Source: Pseudaminobacter soli (ex Li et al. 2025) (GTDB lineage Bacteria > Pseudomonadota > Alphaproteobacteria > Rhizobiales > Rhizobiaceae). From it: a stretch of 64,000 nt of DNA. The position numbers and the translations under genes are program-made. The notes below the pieces were generated by a model. That model searched no databases, was not told the DNA's origin, and worked only from the letters and a program-made list of their open reading frames with translations. The stretch covers positions 16,082-80,081 of the forward strand of contig NZ_JARXVF010000014.1 in the NCBI RefSeq assembly GCF_029892515.1. The letters are read 5' to 3'. Shown here one piece after another: positions 45,312 through 53,922 of this stretch; positions within the stretch are counted from its first letter, which is position 1, and every line of letters begins with the position of its first letter.

Positions 45312-46754
45312 ATGAAAGCCACCAGACGAACTTTCATGTACGGAGCATGTGCTGCCGGCCTCGCTGCCGCCGCCGGGACGTTGAAGATGCTCCCGGCAAA
45401 AGCCCAATCTTTGTCGCCGGCGGAAGCGCAGCAGATCGCGGAAGACGCCTACATCTACGGCTACTCGCTTATGACGACCGAGGTCACGCGCGTCCAAATG
45501 AGCAATGTGCCAAAAATTGAGGGGCTTACTGCTCCTATGGGGCAGTTCGTGAATGTGCCCCGTTACCCACCGGCGGACTACCGCGGCGTCTCGGCCCCCA
45601 ATGCCGACACATTGTATTCGGTTGCCTGGCTCGACTTGACCGAACCTCAGGTGTTCAGCCACCCCGATATGGGCAGCCGCTACCACCTTTTCGAGATCAC
45701 TGACCTGTGGATGGCGGATTCCAAGTCATCGCCGAGTCCGCGCACCGCGGACGGGAAGGCTGCCAATTACCTGTTCACCGGCCCAGGCTGGGAAGGCGAG
45801 GTCCCGGCGGGGATGAAGCATTTCCCGATCGCCACGCGTTACATGGTCATTTTGGGCCGTACCTACGCTGACGGCACCGAGCAGGACTACAAAGCTGTCA
45901 ACCAGCTGCAGGCGCAATACAAGATCACCCCGCTTTCCGCCTGGGGCAAACCGTACACACCCATCGCACCGCCGGTGAACCCGAATCCCGGATTCAGCAT
46001 GACCGACAAACCGCAGGCGGTCATTCTTGCCATGGGGACAGAGGGCTATTTCAATCTGATGGCTATGCTCATGGCTAAGGATGCGTCTCCGGCAGCCGAG
46101 GATGCGCCAATGGTCGCGCGTATGGCCACGCTCGGCATTGTGCCTGGGCAACCTTTCGAGATGAGCAAGCTCGACCCGGCCGTACAGTCGGCGCTGAAGG
46201 ACATCCCGCAATCTGCCCTGAAGAAGATTGAGGCCAACAAAGCCTCTATGGGAGGAGTAGAGAACGGCTGGGTCGTCTCGAAGGGACTCGGAACCTACGG
46301 CACCGACTACCTCAAGCGCGCCACTGTCGCGGCCTTCGGTTGGCCCGCGAACCAGCAGCTTGACGCGGTCTATCCCTACACCGAGGTAGACGCTACGGGT
46401 CAGCAATTGACAGGTGCGCACAAATATACATTGACCTTCGCCAAGGATGCGACGCCGCCGGTCAATGGCTTCTGGTCGATTACCATGTACATGATCGACC
46501 AAGGCTGGTGGTTCGTTCCCAATCCACTGAACAGGTTCACCGCCAGCCTGCGTAACAATCCGAAGTTCAACGCCGATGGTTCGCTGACGCTCTACTTCCA
46601 GAATGAATCGCCCGGCGCGGACAAGGAGGCCAACTGGCTGCCGGCTCCGAAGGGCGACTTCCTGGCGATGCTGAGAATGTACTGGCCCAAGGAGACCCAG
46701 CCCTCAATCCTCGACGGCAGCTGGAAGATTCCGCAGGTAATCAAAGTGGACTAG
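45312..46754 (+). CDS. DUF1254/DUF1214 exported protein
   Basis: The 480-aa protein begins with a Tat-like signal (TRRTFMYGACAAGLAAAAG, twin Arg at residues 5-6). A DUF1254 domain follows (IAEDAYIYGYSLM, APNADTLYSVAWLDL), then a C-terminal DUF1214 domain (NGFWSITMYMIDQGWWFVPN). The family is widespread and periplasmic or surface-bound, with no proven reaction. The ribosome site GAAAGGA lies close upstream. Hairpin copy 2 follows 20 bases after the stop. It is cargo in the element. Confidence 0.88.
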   Translation: MKATRRTFMYGACAAGLAAAAGTLKMLPAKAQSLSPAEAQQIAEDAYIYGYSLMTTEVTRVQMSNVPKIEGLTAPMGQFVNVPRYPPADYRGVSAPNADTLYSVAWLDLTEPQVFSHPDMGSRYHLFEITDLWMADSKSSPSPRTADGKAANYLFTGPGWEGEVPAGMKHFPIATRYMVILGRTYADGTEQDYKAVNQLQAQYKITPLSAWGKPYTPIAPPVNPNPGFSMTDKPQAVILAMGTEGYFNLMAMLMAKDASPAAEDAPMVARMATLGIVPGQPFEMSKLDPAVQSALKDIPQSALKKIEANKASMGGVENGWVVSKGLGTYGTDYLKRATVAAFGWPANQQLDAVYPYTEVDATGQQLTGAHKYTLTFAKDATPPVNGFWSITMYMIDQGWWFVPNPLNRFTASLRNNPKFNADGSLTLYFQNESPGADKEANWLPAPKGDFLAMLRMYWPKETQPSILDGSWKIPQVIKVD

Positions 46755-46774
46755 GCCAGCTTTATTCCTCAGTG

Positions 46775-46806
46775 AAGCCCGCCGCCTCGGGTGAGACAAC
46801 GGGCTT
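46775..46806 (+). terminator. Hairpin of the GCCCGTCGTCT family, copy 2
   Basis: AAGCCCG and CGGGCTT close the stem around CCGCCTCGGGTGAGACAA; a family member with the same sense as copy 1. It ends the DUF1254 transcript. A second hairpin lies at 46824-46845. The rest of the gap to 47224 holds repeat copy D and no other gene. Confidence 0.7.
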
Positions 46807-46990
46807 ATGTGGATCAGATCTCTGGCCCCGGCGAAAGCTGGGGCCGCTTCTTTGGCGCGCCTGCCACCTATAGGAGATCGGATAAGCACCTCTGTGCGGA
46901 CACTGCGGACAGGTGCGGACACCTCCCAAACGCGGATTTGCGGCCGTAGGCGCTCGTCTGCGGACACTGCGGACACCTTTTCACTGTCCG

Positions 46991-47062
46991 CACCTAGAGA
47001 CAGCGCGCGCTGCCGCCCCACCCGCATTGGCGGGACGCTTGGAAGGACCCAAGGCGGGTGCG
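46991..47062 (+). repeat. Structured ~70-bp repeat, copy D
   Basis: From CACCTAGAGACAG through CGCTGCCGCCCCACCCGC to GGAAGGACCCAAGGCGGGTG. CACCCGC and GCGGGTG pair perfectly, and inside TTGG pairs with CCAA, giving the clearest stem. Its left flank (GCGGACACCTTTTC) is shared with the flank of copy C. It lies 162 bases before the Sel1 gene. Confidence 0.8.
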
Positions 47063-47224
47063 GAAGAGTGCGCTGTCTCATCCTGCCTCCGAATACTACC
47101 GAGGGAAGTTTTATCCCATCACGCCAGCGCGGAAACTGAAACCTGCAGACCCCTTGCGGAAGGGCGCAGAGTCGAATCTATTGAATTGCACAGAATATCT
47201 GCAGACTGGCGATTGCGATCATTC

Positions 47225-48340
47225 ATGATTTCACCGAGAGAGTTTGGGGCAATCAAGGCGCTTATCGCAGTGCTTTTGATAGTCGGTTCAGCTTACCTTG
47301 CTCTAAACAGCGGTTACATCAAGAACCGAAAGGCGTTCGCCGCTTACGAAGCCCAAAGCTATGTCGAGGCATTCAATCAGTGGAAGGGGTTGGCGGAGGC
47401 AGGCGACACTTATGCGCAGTACAATCTGGGAGCGCTATATTCACATGGACAAGGCGTCGCCCAGAACGACACAAAAGCGGCATACTGGTGGCGCAAGGCT
47501 GCGGAAGCTGGCGATGTAAATGCAGCTTATGGCCTCGGCAGATCGTATCTTTCCGGCCAGGGCGTCCAAAAGGATTTTGGAACAGCCTCACAATGGATTC
47601 GTAAGGCCGCTCAGGCGGGACAGATTGAGGCTCAGTACTTCCTTGGCTACCTATATGCCCAAGGAGCAGGGCTGCCTCAGGACGACCGTTTGGCGATCGA
47701 ATGGTTGCGCAAGGCTGCAGATCACGGATATGCGCAGGCACAGTACAGTCTCGGCACATACTATGCTGTGGGGAAAGGCGTGCCGAACGACGACGTCCAA
47801 GCTTTCGCGTGGACGGCCAAGGCGGCCAATCAGGGCCATCGAAAAGCGCAGCTAAACATCGCGGTAATGTACGCGCTTGGCAGAGGAGTATCAGCGAACG
47901 ACGCTGAGGCTGCAAAATGGTTCCGTAAGGCTGCAGAACAGGGTGATCCGGAGGCCCAGTTGCAACTTGGGTTCAGCTATTCGGATGGCAAGGGCGTACC
48001 CCAGAGCAGTTCGTCCGCAGTCTTGTGGTGGCTCAAGGCCGCAAATCATGGCAATGCCGAGGCCCAGGCGAAACTGGGCAATACGTACTATTACGGTGAA
48101 GGCGCTCCCAGAAACATCGAAGCCGCCCTGAGTTGGTGGCGCAAGGCCGCGGATCAGGGCAATGCTGTCGCACAGATAAATCTTGGCGCAGCGTACTACG
48201 ACGGCATCGTCGTGGAGAGGGACTACGAAGAGGCTGCCCGTTGGTTCACCAAGGCAGCTGCTCAGGGCAATGCCGACGCCCAATCTCGTCTGGATGCAAT
48301 GAGACAGAGGAAACTGATACCTGAGCAAGGGACCCTGTAG
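47225..48340 (+). CDS. Sel1-repeat (TPR-like) protein with membrane anchor
   Basis: From the ATG at 47225 the protein is 371 aa; the frame upstream runs through repeat D and is not used. Residues about 8-26 form one membrane helix (ALIAVLLIVGSAYLALNSG). About nine or ten Sel1 repeats of 36 residues follow, each like AQYNLGALYSHGQGVAQND and AAYWWRKAAEAGD. Such arrays are scaffolds for protein binding; here they face the periplasm. Function not known. Repeat copy D precedes it. Confidence 0.88.
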   Translation: MISPREFGAIKALIAVLLIVGSAYLALNSGYIKNRKAFAAYEAQSYVEAFNQWKGLAEAGDTYAQYNLGALYSHGQGVAQNDTKAAYWWRKAAEAGDVNAAYGLGRSYLSGQGVQKDFGTASQWIRKAAQAGQIEAQYFLGYLYAQGAGLPQDDRLAIEWLRKAADHGYAQAQYSLGTYYAVGKGVPNDDVQAFAWTAKAANQGHRKAQLNIAVMYALGRGVSANDAEAAKWFRKAAEQGDPEAQLQLGFSYSDGKGVPQSSSSAVLWWLKAANHGNAEAQAKLGNTYYYGEGAPRNIEAALSWWRKAADQGNAVAQINLGAAYYDGIVVERDYEEAARWFTKAAAQGNADAQSRLDAMRQRKLIPEQGTL

Positions 48341-48364
48341 GAGTTCCGCGAGCTTCGCAGTTGC

Positions 48365-48541
48365 TCATTTTGCACCGCGCACAAATGAAGGTACAAAATA
48401 CGAGGCATAGCTGCAGTCCCTAGGGCTATTATTGTTGGGCGTAAAATCCTCCCAGTTTTTGCACTGGGCAGATAGAAAGACGGCAGCAATACTGTAAGCT
48501 ATTAATATTGCAGAGAAATAAATACCGACATATTTCAGCAT
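48365..48541 (-). CDS. Small membrane or exported protein, 58 aa
   Basis: A short frame from the ATG in 48539-48541 reads MLKYVGIYFSAILIAYSIAA, then a Cys-containing polar tail (QCKNWEDFTPNN, RDCSYASYFV). It looks like one N-terminal helix with an exported tail holding two Cys. It is lower in GC than the core genes. No homologue is recognised. It follows another small frame after three bases. Confidence 0.4.
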   Translation of the reverse strand: MLKYVGIYFSAILIAYSIAAVFLSAQCKNWEDFTPNNNSPRDCSYASYFVPSFVRGAK

Positions 48542-48544
48542 ACA

Positions 48545-48667
48545 CTATCTCGCGTGAAGCGCCTCATCCCGTTTTTGACTCAGCGCATAGAGCAGGAAGC
48601 CAGCAACTTGGATAGACGTAGCAAGAATGCAACACTTCCTGCTAGATCGGCAAAGATGCATGAGCAT
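48545..48667 (-). CDS. Small membrane peptide or fragment, 40 aa
   Basis: The frame ends CILATSIQVAGFLLYALSQ and KRDEALHAR, a helix with a charged end. The start (ATG in 48665-48667) is only six bases from the start of a plus-strand frame, so both can hardly be complete genes. It may be the end of a disrupted gene. Confidence 0.3.
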   Translation of the reverse strand: MLMHLCRSSRKCCILATSIQVAGFLLYALSQKRDEALHAR

Positions 48668-48672
48668 CACTG

Positions 48673-48825
48673 ATGCTTGATCTTCTGGATCTTCTCGGCA
48701 GCCTGACGACTTGGATGACGGACGGCCGCTGGTCGAAACACCGCGGATGGCTCACCATCCAGGCGGCTGTCTTCCTAGTTCTTACTGCATTCACCATTTA
48801 CGTGATATTTCGCAGCATCAAGTAG
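48673..48825 (+). CDS. Small single-helix membrane protein, 50 aa
   Basis: The frame reads MLDLLDLLGSLTTWMTDGRW, SKHRGWLTIQAAVFLVLTAF, TIYVIFRSIK: an amphipathic start, then one membrane helix. It resembles small phage or rhizobial membrane proteins. It ends 12 bases before the stop of the convergent phage gene. No ribosome site stands out. Confidence 0.4.
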   Translation: MLDLLDLLGSLTTWMTDGRWSKHRGWLTIQAAVFLVLTAFTIYVIFRSIK

Positions 48826-48836
48826 TCGGCATACCG

Positions 48837-49496
48837 TCAGGCGGCTTTCGCCAGCCTCATCGCCTGGTGCGCAGAGCTTATCGGGACGCCCTGCTTCTTC
48901 AGCCATGAGCCCCAATGACCGTGCGGCAAGGTGGCTTTCACCTCGATCAGCCTGCGGCCAAGCGCGATCTTCTCCTCTTCGCGAAGGCGACGCCGGCATG
49001 GCATTTCCCGCCCCTTGGCGGCCTCGCTGATGCGCGCTGCGGTCTGCATGCCCGGAGAAGCCTCTCGGCCCGTCAACGTCGCCGAGCGTCGCGCCACAAG
49101 GTAAAGCATTCCCGAAAGTGCATGGCCCTGAGGAACAATGCCGCGCAGCTCATTCGCCAGCATCATGAGATGGCCAAAAGGGATCTTGTCGAACAGGTCG
49201 AGGAACGCCGACGCATCGTCCTCAATCATGTCGGCGCAAGCCAACACTATGCTGGAGACGGCTTTGAGTGCCATTTCGTCAATGAGCGCATGGTTGCCTT
49301 TGCATTCCATCAGAACGGTCAACACGAGGCGAGCATGCGCTTCGCCATGGTTGCGAATAAGCCGGCCGATCGTGGCTACCGCCCTGGTCTCGCCGGGCCC
49401 TGGATAGGCAGACTTCGAGATAATCCGTACCGAAAATTCATCGCACAGAAATTGCACTTGGGGATCAACGATCATGCCAGCCAGTTGATCAGCCAT
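48837..49496 (-). CDS. Phage protein with C-terminal DUF3102-like region
   Basis: From the ATG in 49494-49496 (MADQLAGMIVDP) the protein is 219 aa; an ATG six codons upstream is possible. The last 45 residues (LGRRLIEVKATLPHGHWGSW, ISSAHQAMRLAK) resemble DUF3102, found in phage and plasmid DNA-binding proteins. The first part is helical and unrecognised. It is the last gene of the minus-strand tail operon and overlaps its neighbour by eight bases. Confidence 0.5.
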   Translation of the reverse strand: MADQLAGMIVDPQVQFLCDEFSVRIISKSAYPGPGETRAVATIGRLIRNHGEAHARLVLTVLMECKGNHALIDEMALKAVSSIVLACADMIEDDASAFLDLFDKIPFGHLMMLANELRGIVPQGHALSGMLYLVARRSATLTGREASPGMQTAARISEAAKGREMPCRRRLREEEKIALGRRLIEVKATLPHGHWGSWLKKQGVPISSAHQAMRLAKAA

Positions 49497-49812
49497 TGCC
49501 ACGCGCCTCGCCATAAGCCGTTTGCAGCAGTTCGCCGGCGCTCATGATCGCCAGGCAATATTCGTTTCCGAAGCCCTGCCAGAGTGTGTAGGGAATCGCG
49601 ATCTTCACCACGTCGCCGTCCTCCTTCTCGAACTGAATTCCGACCCATTCACCCTGGGGTGCCGGTCCGATCTGGCATCCGACAATGTGGTGCTTCCTGA
49701 AATCCCCGAACTTCTCCTGAAACGCGGCCTGGTTTGCCCGCACGCCGGCCGCGTGCTGCTGGCCGTGCGTCGGGATCGTGGCGGGATCGAATAGCTCGTT
49801 CGCGTCGCTCAT
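49489..49812 (-). CDS. Small phage protein after the tape measure gene
   Basis: The 107-aa product (ATG in 49810-49812) reads FGDFRKHHIVGCQIGPAPQG, then QFEKEDGDVVKIAIPYTLW, an acidic beta-rich protein. I do not recognise the family; the place suggests a tail component or chaperone. It overlaps the tape measure stop by four bases (ATGA). Confidence 0.55.
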   Translation of the reverse strand: MSDANELFDPATIPTHGQQHAAGVRANQAAFQEKFGDFRKHHIVGCQIGPAPQGEWVGIQFEKEDGDVVKIAIPYTLWQGFGNEYCLAIMSAGELLQTAYGEARGNG

Positions 49813-52697
49813 CTGTACCATCCCGGCTTGCGGCCTACGGAAATCCTGGTCTTGCCGGCGACGTGACGCTGCAGCTGCGCGGCAGTTTCTGCGGGCGACA
49901 TCAAGCCTGTGAAGACCTGCGTGCCGCCCTGCGTGTGAAGATGCAGGTCGAAGGATTTCATCGCTGCGCCGCCGCCAGCCGACGCCAGCGCGTGCTCGAC
50001 AAGGCCGCCACTGGCGAACTGCGGAATGTTGAAGCTTGAAAGCCGCGCGCGCAGCCCATTCACGATCCCGCCGCCTGAGAAGCCTTTGATCGCTGGCATG
50101 AGGCCGCGGTTCAAATCGGCGAAGAAATCGACGCCGAACTTCCGCACTGCCGCCGCCTGGACGACAAACTCGCCGACGCTCAACCATGCCGGGATGCTAT
50201 CGCTGGTCGATGTGCCCGGACCTGACCCGAGGAAGCCGCCACGCGAGAAGCCGCGGCCAGAGCGCGACGACGAGGACGAGGAGGCGGAGGATCGCAGCTT
50301 GGAGGCCTCGGCAGCTGCCTGACGTAGAGCGGAAATGATGCTGTTGATCATGGTGGTGATCTCGCCGCTCATCTGTCGCACCGTCGCAGCCAGGGCAGAG
50401 AAACCACCCTGAGCCACACCCTTGATCGAGGTGAGGATCGCGTCGATCTTGCTGGGCAGATCCTCGAAGGGCTTCAGGATTGCGTCTGCGGCCTGGGCAG
50501 CAGTGCCGTTGTCGATGTTGCCAATTCCAGCCAGTGCGGTCTGCACCTGTCCGGCGGCCTGCTGAGCGGCCGGTGCGATCCGGTCCACGTCGGCAACGAC
50601 GCTATCGACGGCAGCCGTGGCCGTGTCCGATCGAAACGCTTCCGGCACCGACCTGATGGCGCCCGCGACCTCCGAGGAAACGCCCTGAATTGCTTGGCTG
50701 GTCTGCGATGCGGATTGCTCGAGATCGCCTAGGGAAGTCTTGGACTGATCGACCGCCCGAGCAACGCCGTCGACGAACTCATAGACCTGCTTGACTGGGC
50801 CGTTGGCACCGAACTTAGTGACGGTGATGGTCTTGCCGAGATCCTCGACCTTGGCATTGGTCTGCGCGACCGCTTCGCCGGCGGTCCTGATGTCGGTGGC
50901 GCTGTTCTTAATCGAGTCGGAATAACCGGCAATGCCAAGCGCAGCTTGACGCTGTGCAAACTGGGAGTCGGTGATCGCGCCAGTATACAGATTTATCCAG
51001 TTGGCGCTCTCGGCAGCATCCTGGGCGAGCTTATGAGGCGCCTGTGTCAGATCAAGAAACTGTTGCGCCAGTTTGCCAAGTTCCGGGCTGGCCGCGCCGA
51101 GCCTCGAAACCTCCTCACGAAATGCCTGCACATCCCGTGTGTTCTTGAACTGCTTGAACACTTCAAAGAGCTTATCGGCGGCATGAGGCAGGAGGCCGTC
51201 GAACTGTTCAATCGCATTGATCGCGTCATCGATCGCCGCAGAGAGGCCCTTGTTGGCAGCTTCCTGAGACAGGCGCGCCTGGATCAATGCCTGATCCTTC
51301 ACCTGCTGCGTCATCTCCGCGACTTTACGGCCGGCCTGGTCATAGGCGTCCCTGACCTTGCCCACCAAATCCTGGTGGACCTGCAAGGCTCGCGTGGCTT
51401 CACCTGTCCGGGTCGCCCAAAGCGCGATTCCGCCGGCAACACCCGCAAGCGCGATTGTCCACGGGTTGGCCAGCATCGCCCGGCTGAGTAGGGCAATCGC
51501 CTCCACTGCAAGCATGATCGTCGATTTCAGCAGGCGGAAGCCGCCGATCAACTGGATAAGCGACGCGGTGAGCAGCAGCTGCCCGCCCGACAGATTGGTG
51601 CCGAACAGACTGTTGATCGCCGCGGTGACGCCTGTGGCAGCCTCACGGACCAGTTTGAAGGCGGGCAGCACCACGCCATTGACCACCGAAAGGGCATCCT
51701 TGCCGAACTGGACGATCGAGTCCCGCCATTCGATGATCCAGCGGTTCTGAACGTCGGCGTCTCGCCCGCTGAGCGCGGCGAAGAAATCACCGACCAGCAC
51801 GGTGGCCTGCCGGATCGCGCCATTGGCGAAGTCGAGGATAGCGGCACGGTTGCGGACGATCATATCGCGCAGCGCCTTGGTGCCAGTCGTGATTGCCGGC
51901 GCAAACAGCAGCCCCATCTGCATGCGGACGCCGCTCACGGCCTTGCCGAGCCCGGTCAGCGTGTCGTTCATGTCCTCGGCGATCGCCACCTGTTCCTTGG
52001 TGAAGACGATCCCGAGCCGCTCAGCCTCCTTGCCGAGGTCGATCAGCCCCTGCTTGCCGGCATTGAGGAACGGCAGCATCTTGGCGCCGCTCTTGCCGAA
52101 CAACTCCATGGCCAGCGCCGACTTCCTGGCACCGTCAGGCATGCGCTTGAACGCCTGCGCGACGTCCTGAAGGACGGCCTCGGTCGGACGAAGGTGACCC
52201 TTGGCATCACGGAGCGAAACGCCGAGCCGCTTGAACAGATCGGATTCGTTCTTCGATCCCAATGCAGCCGCAGAGATGGCCTTGTTCAGGCGCGACATGC
52301 CGGCACCGAGCTCTTCCTGAGACAGGTCAGCGAGTTTTGCCGCATAGGCGAGCCTGCCGAAGGCATCGACTTGCATGCCAGCGGCCTGGGCAGCCTTGCC
52401 GGCGGAGTCGGCGGCTTCCGCCCCAGACTTGGCCATGACAAGCACAGCAGCACCGGCCGCGCCGGCTGCGGTCGTGATCGCTCCGAAGGCCAGCGCGAGG
52501 CGCTTGCCGACGGTGGCAAGATCGGCGCCGACGCGGTTTAGCGAGGCACCCAGCTTGGCGAAATCCGCCTGTTTGGTAGCCGCTTCGATCTTCTGGAACG
52601 CCTTCTCACCGACCTCGCCAAGGGCCTTGAGCTGGGCTTTCATTTCCTCGCCGCCGTCGAAGGCGATGCGCTGGCGGATTGTCTGACGTCCGGACAT
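49809..52697 (-). CDS. Phage tail tape measure protein
   Basis: From the ATG in 52695-52697 (MSGRQTIRQRIAFDGGEEMK) the protein is 962 aa; the longer frame overlaps the S8 gene. It is helical, with coiled-coil start, an Ala-rich hydrophobic patch near residues 70-95, TMP repeats (GLGKAVSGVRMQMGLLFAP), more membrane-like helices near 400-450 and a Gly/Ser-rich C-terminus (SSASSSSSSRSGRGF). Such proteins set tail length and pass the membrane during DNA entry; this size implies a siphovirus-type tail of roughly 140-150 nm. It is intact although the head genes are missing. Confidence 0.88.
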   Translation of the reverse strand: MSGRQTIRQRIAFDGGEEMKAQLKALGEVGEKAFQKIEAATKQADFAKLGASLNRVGADLATVGKRLALAFGAITTAAGAAGAAVLVMAKSGAEAADSAGKAAQAAGMQVDAFGRLAYAAKLADLSQEELGAGMSRLNKAISAAALGSKNESDLFKRLGVSLRDAKGHLRPTEAVLQDVAQAFKRMPDGARKSALAMELFGKSGAKMLPFLNAGKQGLIDLGKEAERLGIVFTKEQVAIAEDMNDTLTGLGKAVSGVRMQMGLLFAPAITTGTKALRDMIVRNRAAILDFANGAIRQATVLVGDFFAALSGRDADVQNRWIIEWRDSIVQFGKDALSVVNGVVLPAFKLVREAATGVTAAINSLFGTNLSGGQLLLTASLIQLIGGFRLLKSTIMLAVEAIALLSRAMLANPWTIALAGVAGGIALWATRTGEATRALQVHQDLVGKVRDAYDQAGRKVAEMTQQVKDQALIQARLSQEAANKGLSAAIDDAINAIEQFDGLLPHAADKLFEVFKQFKNTRDVQAFREEVSRLGAASPELGKLAQQFLDLTQAPHKLAQDAAESANWINLYTGAITDSQFAQRQAALGIAGYSDSIKNSATDIRTAGEAVAQTNAKVEDLGKTITVTKFGANGPVKQVYEFVDGVARAVDQSKTSLGDLEQSASQTSQAIQGVSSEVAGAIRSVPEAFRSDTATAAVDSVVADVDRIAPAAQQAAGQVQTALAGIGNIDNGTAAQAADAILKPFEDLPSKIDAILTSIKGVAQGGFSALAATVRQMSGEITTMINSIISALRQAAAEASKLRSSASSSSSSRSGRGFSRGGFLGSGPGTSTSDSIPAWLSVGEFVVQAAAVRKFGVDFFADLNRGLMPAIKGFSGGGIVNGLRARLSSFNIPQFASGGLVEHALASAGGGAAMKSFDLHLHTQGGTQVFTGLMSPAETAAQLQRHVAGKTRISVGRKPGWYR

Positions 52698-52701
52698 GAT
52701 T

Positions 52702-53922
52702 TCAGGCCTCCACGTTCTGCAGGCCCGGGATCGGTTCCGGCGCTGCCTGATTGGGGTCGAGATAGAGGATGCGGTCGGGAAGCGGCGAGAGCCCGAAGTC
52801 GCTGCGCAGTTTGCCACTGGTCGCGTTGGAGGTGAGCTTCGCCTTTACCGCCTGCACCTTAGCACGGCTTGTGAGGCGCGGATTCCCCTGCAACATGCAC
52901 GCAATCACACCCGCAGTCAGTGGTGAGCCGTAGGAAGTTCCGGTCCCGGTGCGCCAACTGCCGACACCCATTACGGAAGCGGCGGCCTGCCTGACACGTT
53001 GCGATGGAGCGAGAATATCAACCGCAATGCCGTAATTGGTGCCGTAGGTGGGGAGCCCGGAAAACCCGACGTTGTAGGCGTAGTATGGGAGGTCAGCCAT
53101 CCCGCTGCCCCCGACGCACACGGCGTCTGGTGCCATGGCCGGCAAGACATCGCCCGTCGATAGATTTACGGCATCGTTGCCAGCAGAGCCGACCATGACA
53201 ATGCCGGCGTCGATGGCGCCGGCTATGGCGTTAAGAACGGCTGTCGACGTGGCAAAGGAGAAGGAAACGTTGCAGACAGCCGGTCGGTTGGTGCCGGCCC
53301 TTCCGTTGTAGTGGGTTAGCATCTGCCCAATGGCCGCAATCAGCGCTGAAGGGGCGCTGTTGCCGTTAGGTGCCTGACCAATCTTTAGACCCCAGACAAG
53401 GGCTCCTCGCGCGATACCAACCTCATCCCCAACTGCACAGGACGCCACCGCCGTTCCGTGCCCAACGTCGTCTCCTTTGCCGCCTGACGAGAAAAACTCG
53501 TAGATGTTTGTCGCTCGTCCGCCGAAGCAGGGGCGGGCCGTGTCTATGCCCGTATCCATAACGTAGACATCGACTCCGGTGCCGTCGCGATTGCAGCGGA
53601 AATAGGTGTCAATTGGGTGCTGTAGCCGATCGACGTTCCACGGTGCCCGGCGCCGGATGATACGCGGCAGCGCCCACGATCCCTGATCCAGCATCACGTC
53701 AATGGTGATCGCTTGCTCGGCAGGCTTACCCGTAAGATCATCGGGCTCGATGCTTTCAATGCCGGGATGATCCTTCAGGGGGAAATCGGCGGGCGTCGTG
53801 CCTTCGATCCTGAAGATGCACGGCAGGCTCTCAAAGTCGGCCCAGGTCAGCCCCGATGCGTCGAGCGCAGCAATCCATTCCCCGCGATCCTGCTCCTGCT
53901 TGATGACGACGAGGACGCCCAT
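52702..53922 (-). CDS. S8 subtilisin-like serine protease in the tail module
   Basis: The 406-aa product has the full catalytic set: Asp123 in VMDTGID, His155 in GHGTAVAS, Asn249 in GSAGND and Ser330 in GTSYGSPLTAG. Residues 1-65 (LDASGLTWADFESLPCIFRI) look like an I9-type propeptide, with no signal peptide. Subtilisins are rare among phage structural genes; it may process the neighbouring tail proteins or act at the host surface. It lies four bases before the tape measure gene and overlaps the jelly-roll gene by one base. Confidence 0.85.
   Translation of the reverse strand: MGVLVVIKQEQDRGEWIAALDASGLTWADFESLPCIFRIEGTTPADFPLKDHPGIESIEPDDLTGKPAEQAITIDVMLDQGSWALPRIIRRRAPWNVDRLQHPIDTYFRCNRDGTGVDVYVMDTGIDTARPCFGGRATNIYEFFSSGGKGDDVGHGTAVASCAVGDEVGIARGALVWGLKIGQAPNGNSAPSALIAAIGQMLTHYNGRAGTNRPAVCNVSFSFATSTAVLNAIAGAIDAGIVMVGSAGNDAVNLSTGDVLPAMAPDAVCVGGSGMADLPYYAYNVGFSGLPTYGTNYGIAVDILAPSQRVRQAAASVMGVGSWRTGTGTSYGSPLTAGVIACMLQGNPRLTSRAKVQAVKAKLTSNATSGKLRSDFGLSPLPDRILYLDPNQAAPEPIPGLQNVEA

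Noticed and set aside
45073..45315. 80-codon plus-strand frame before DUF1254
   Set aside because: No ribosome site, no domain; it overlaps the likely promoter region of the DUF1254 gene.
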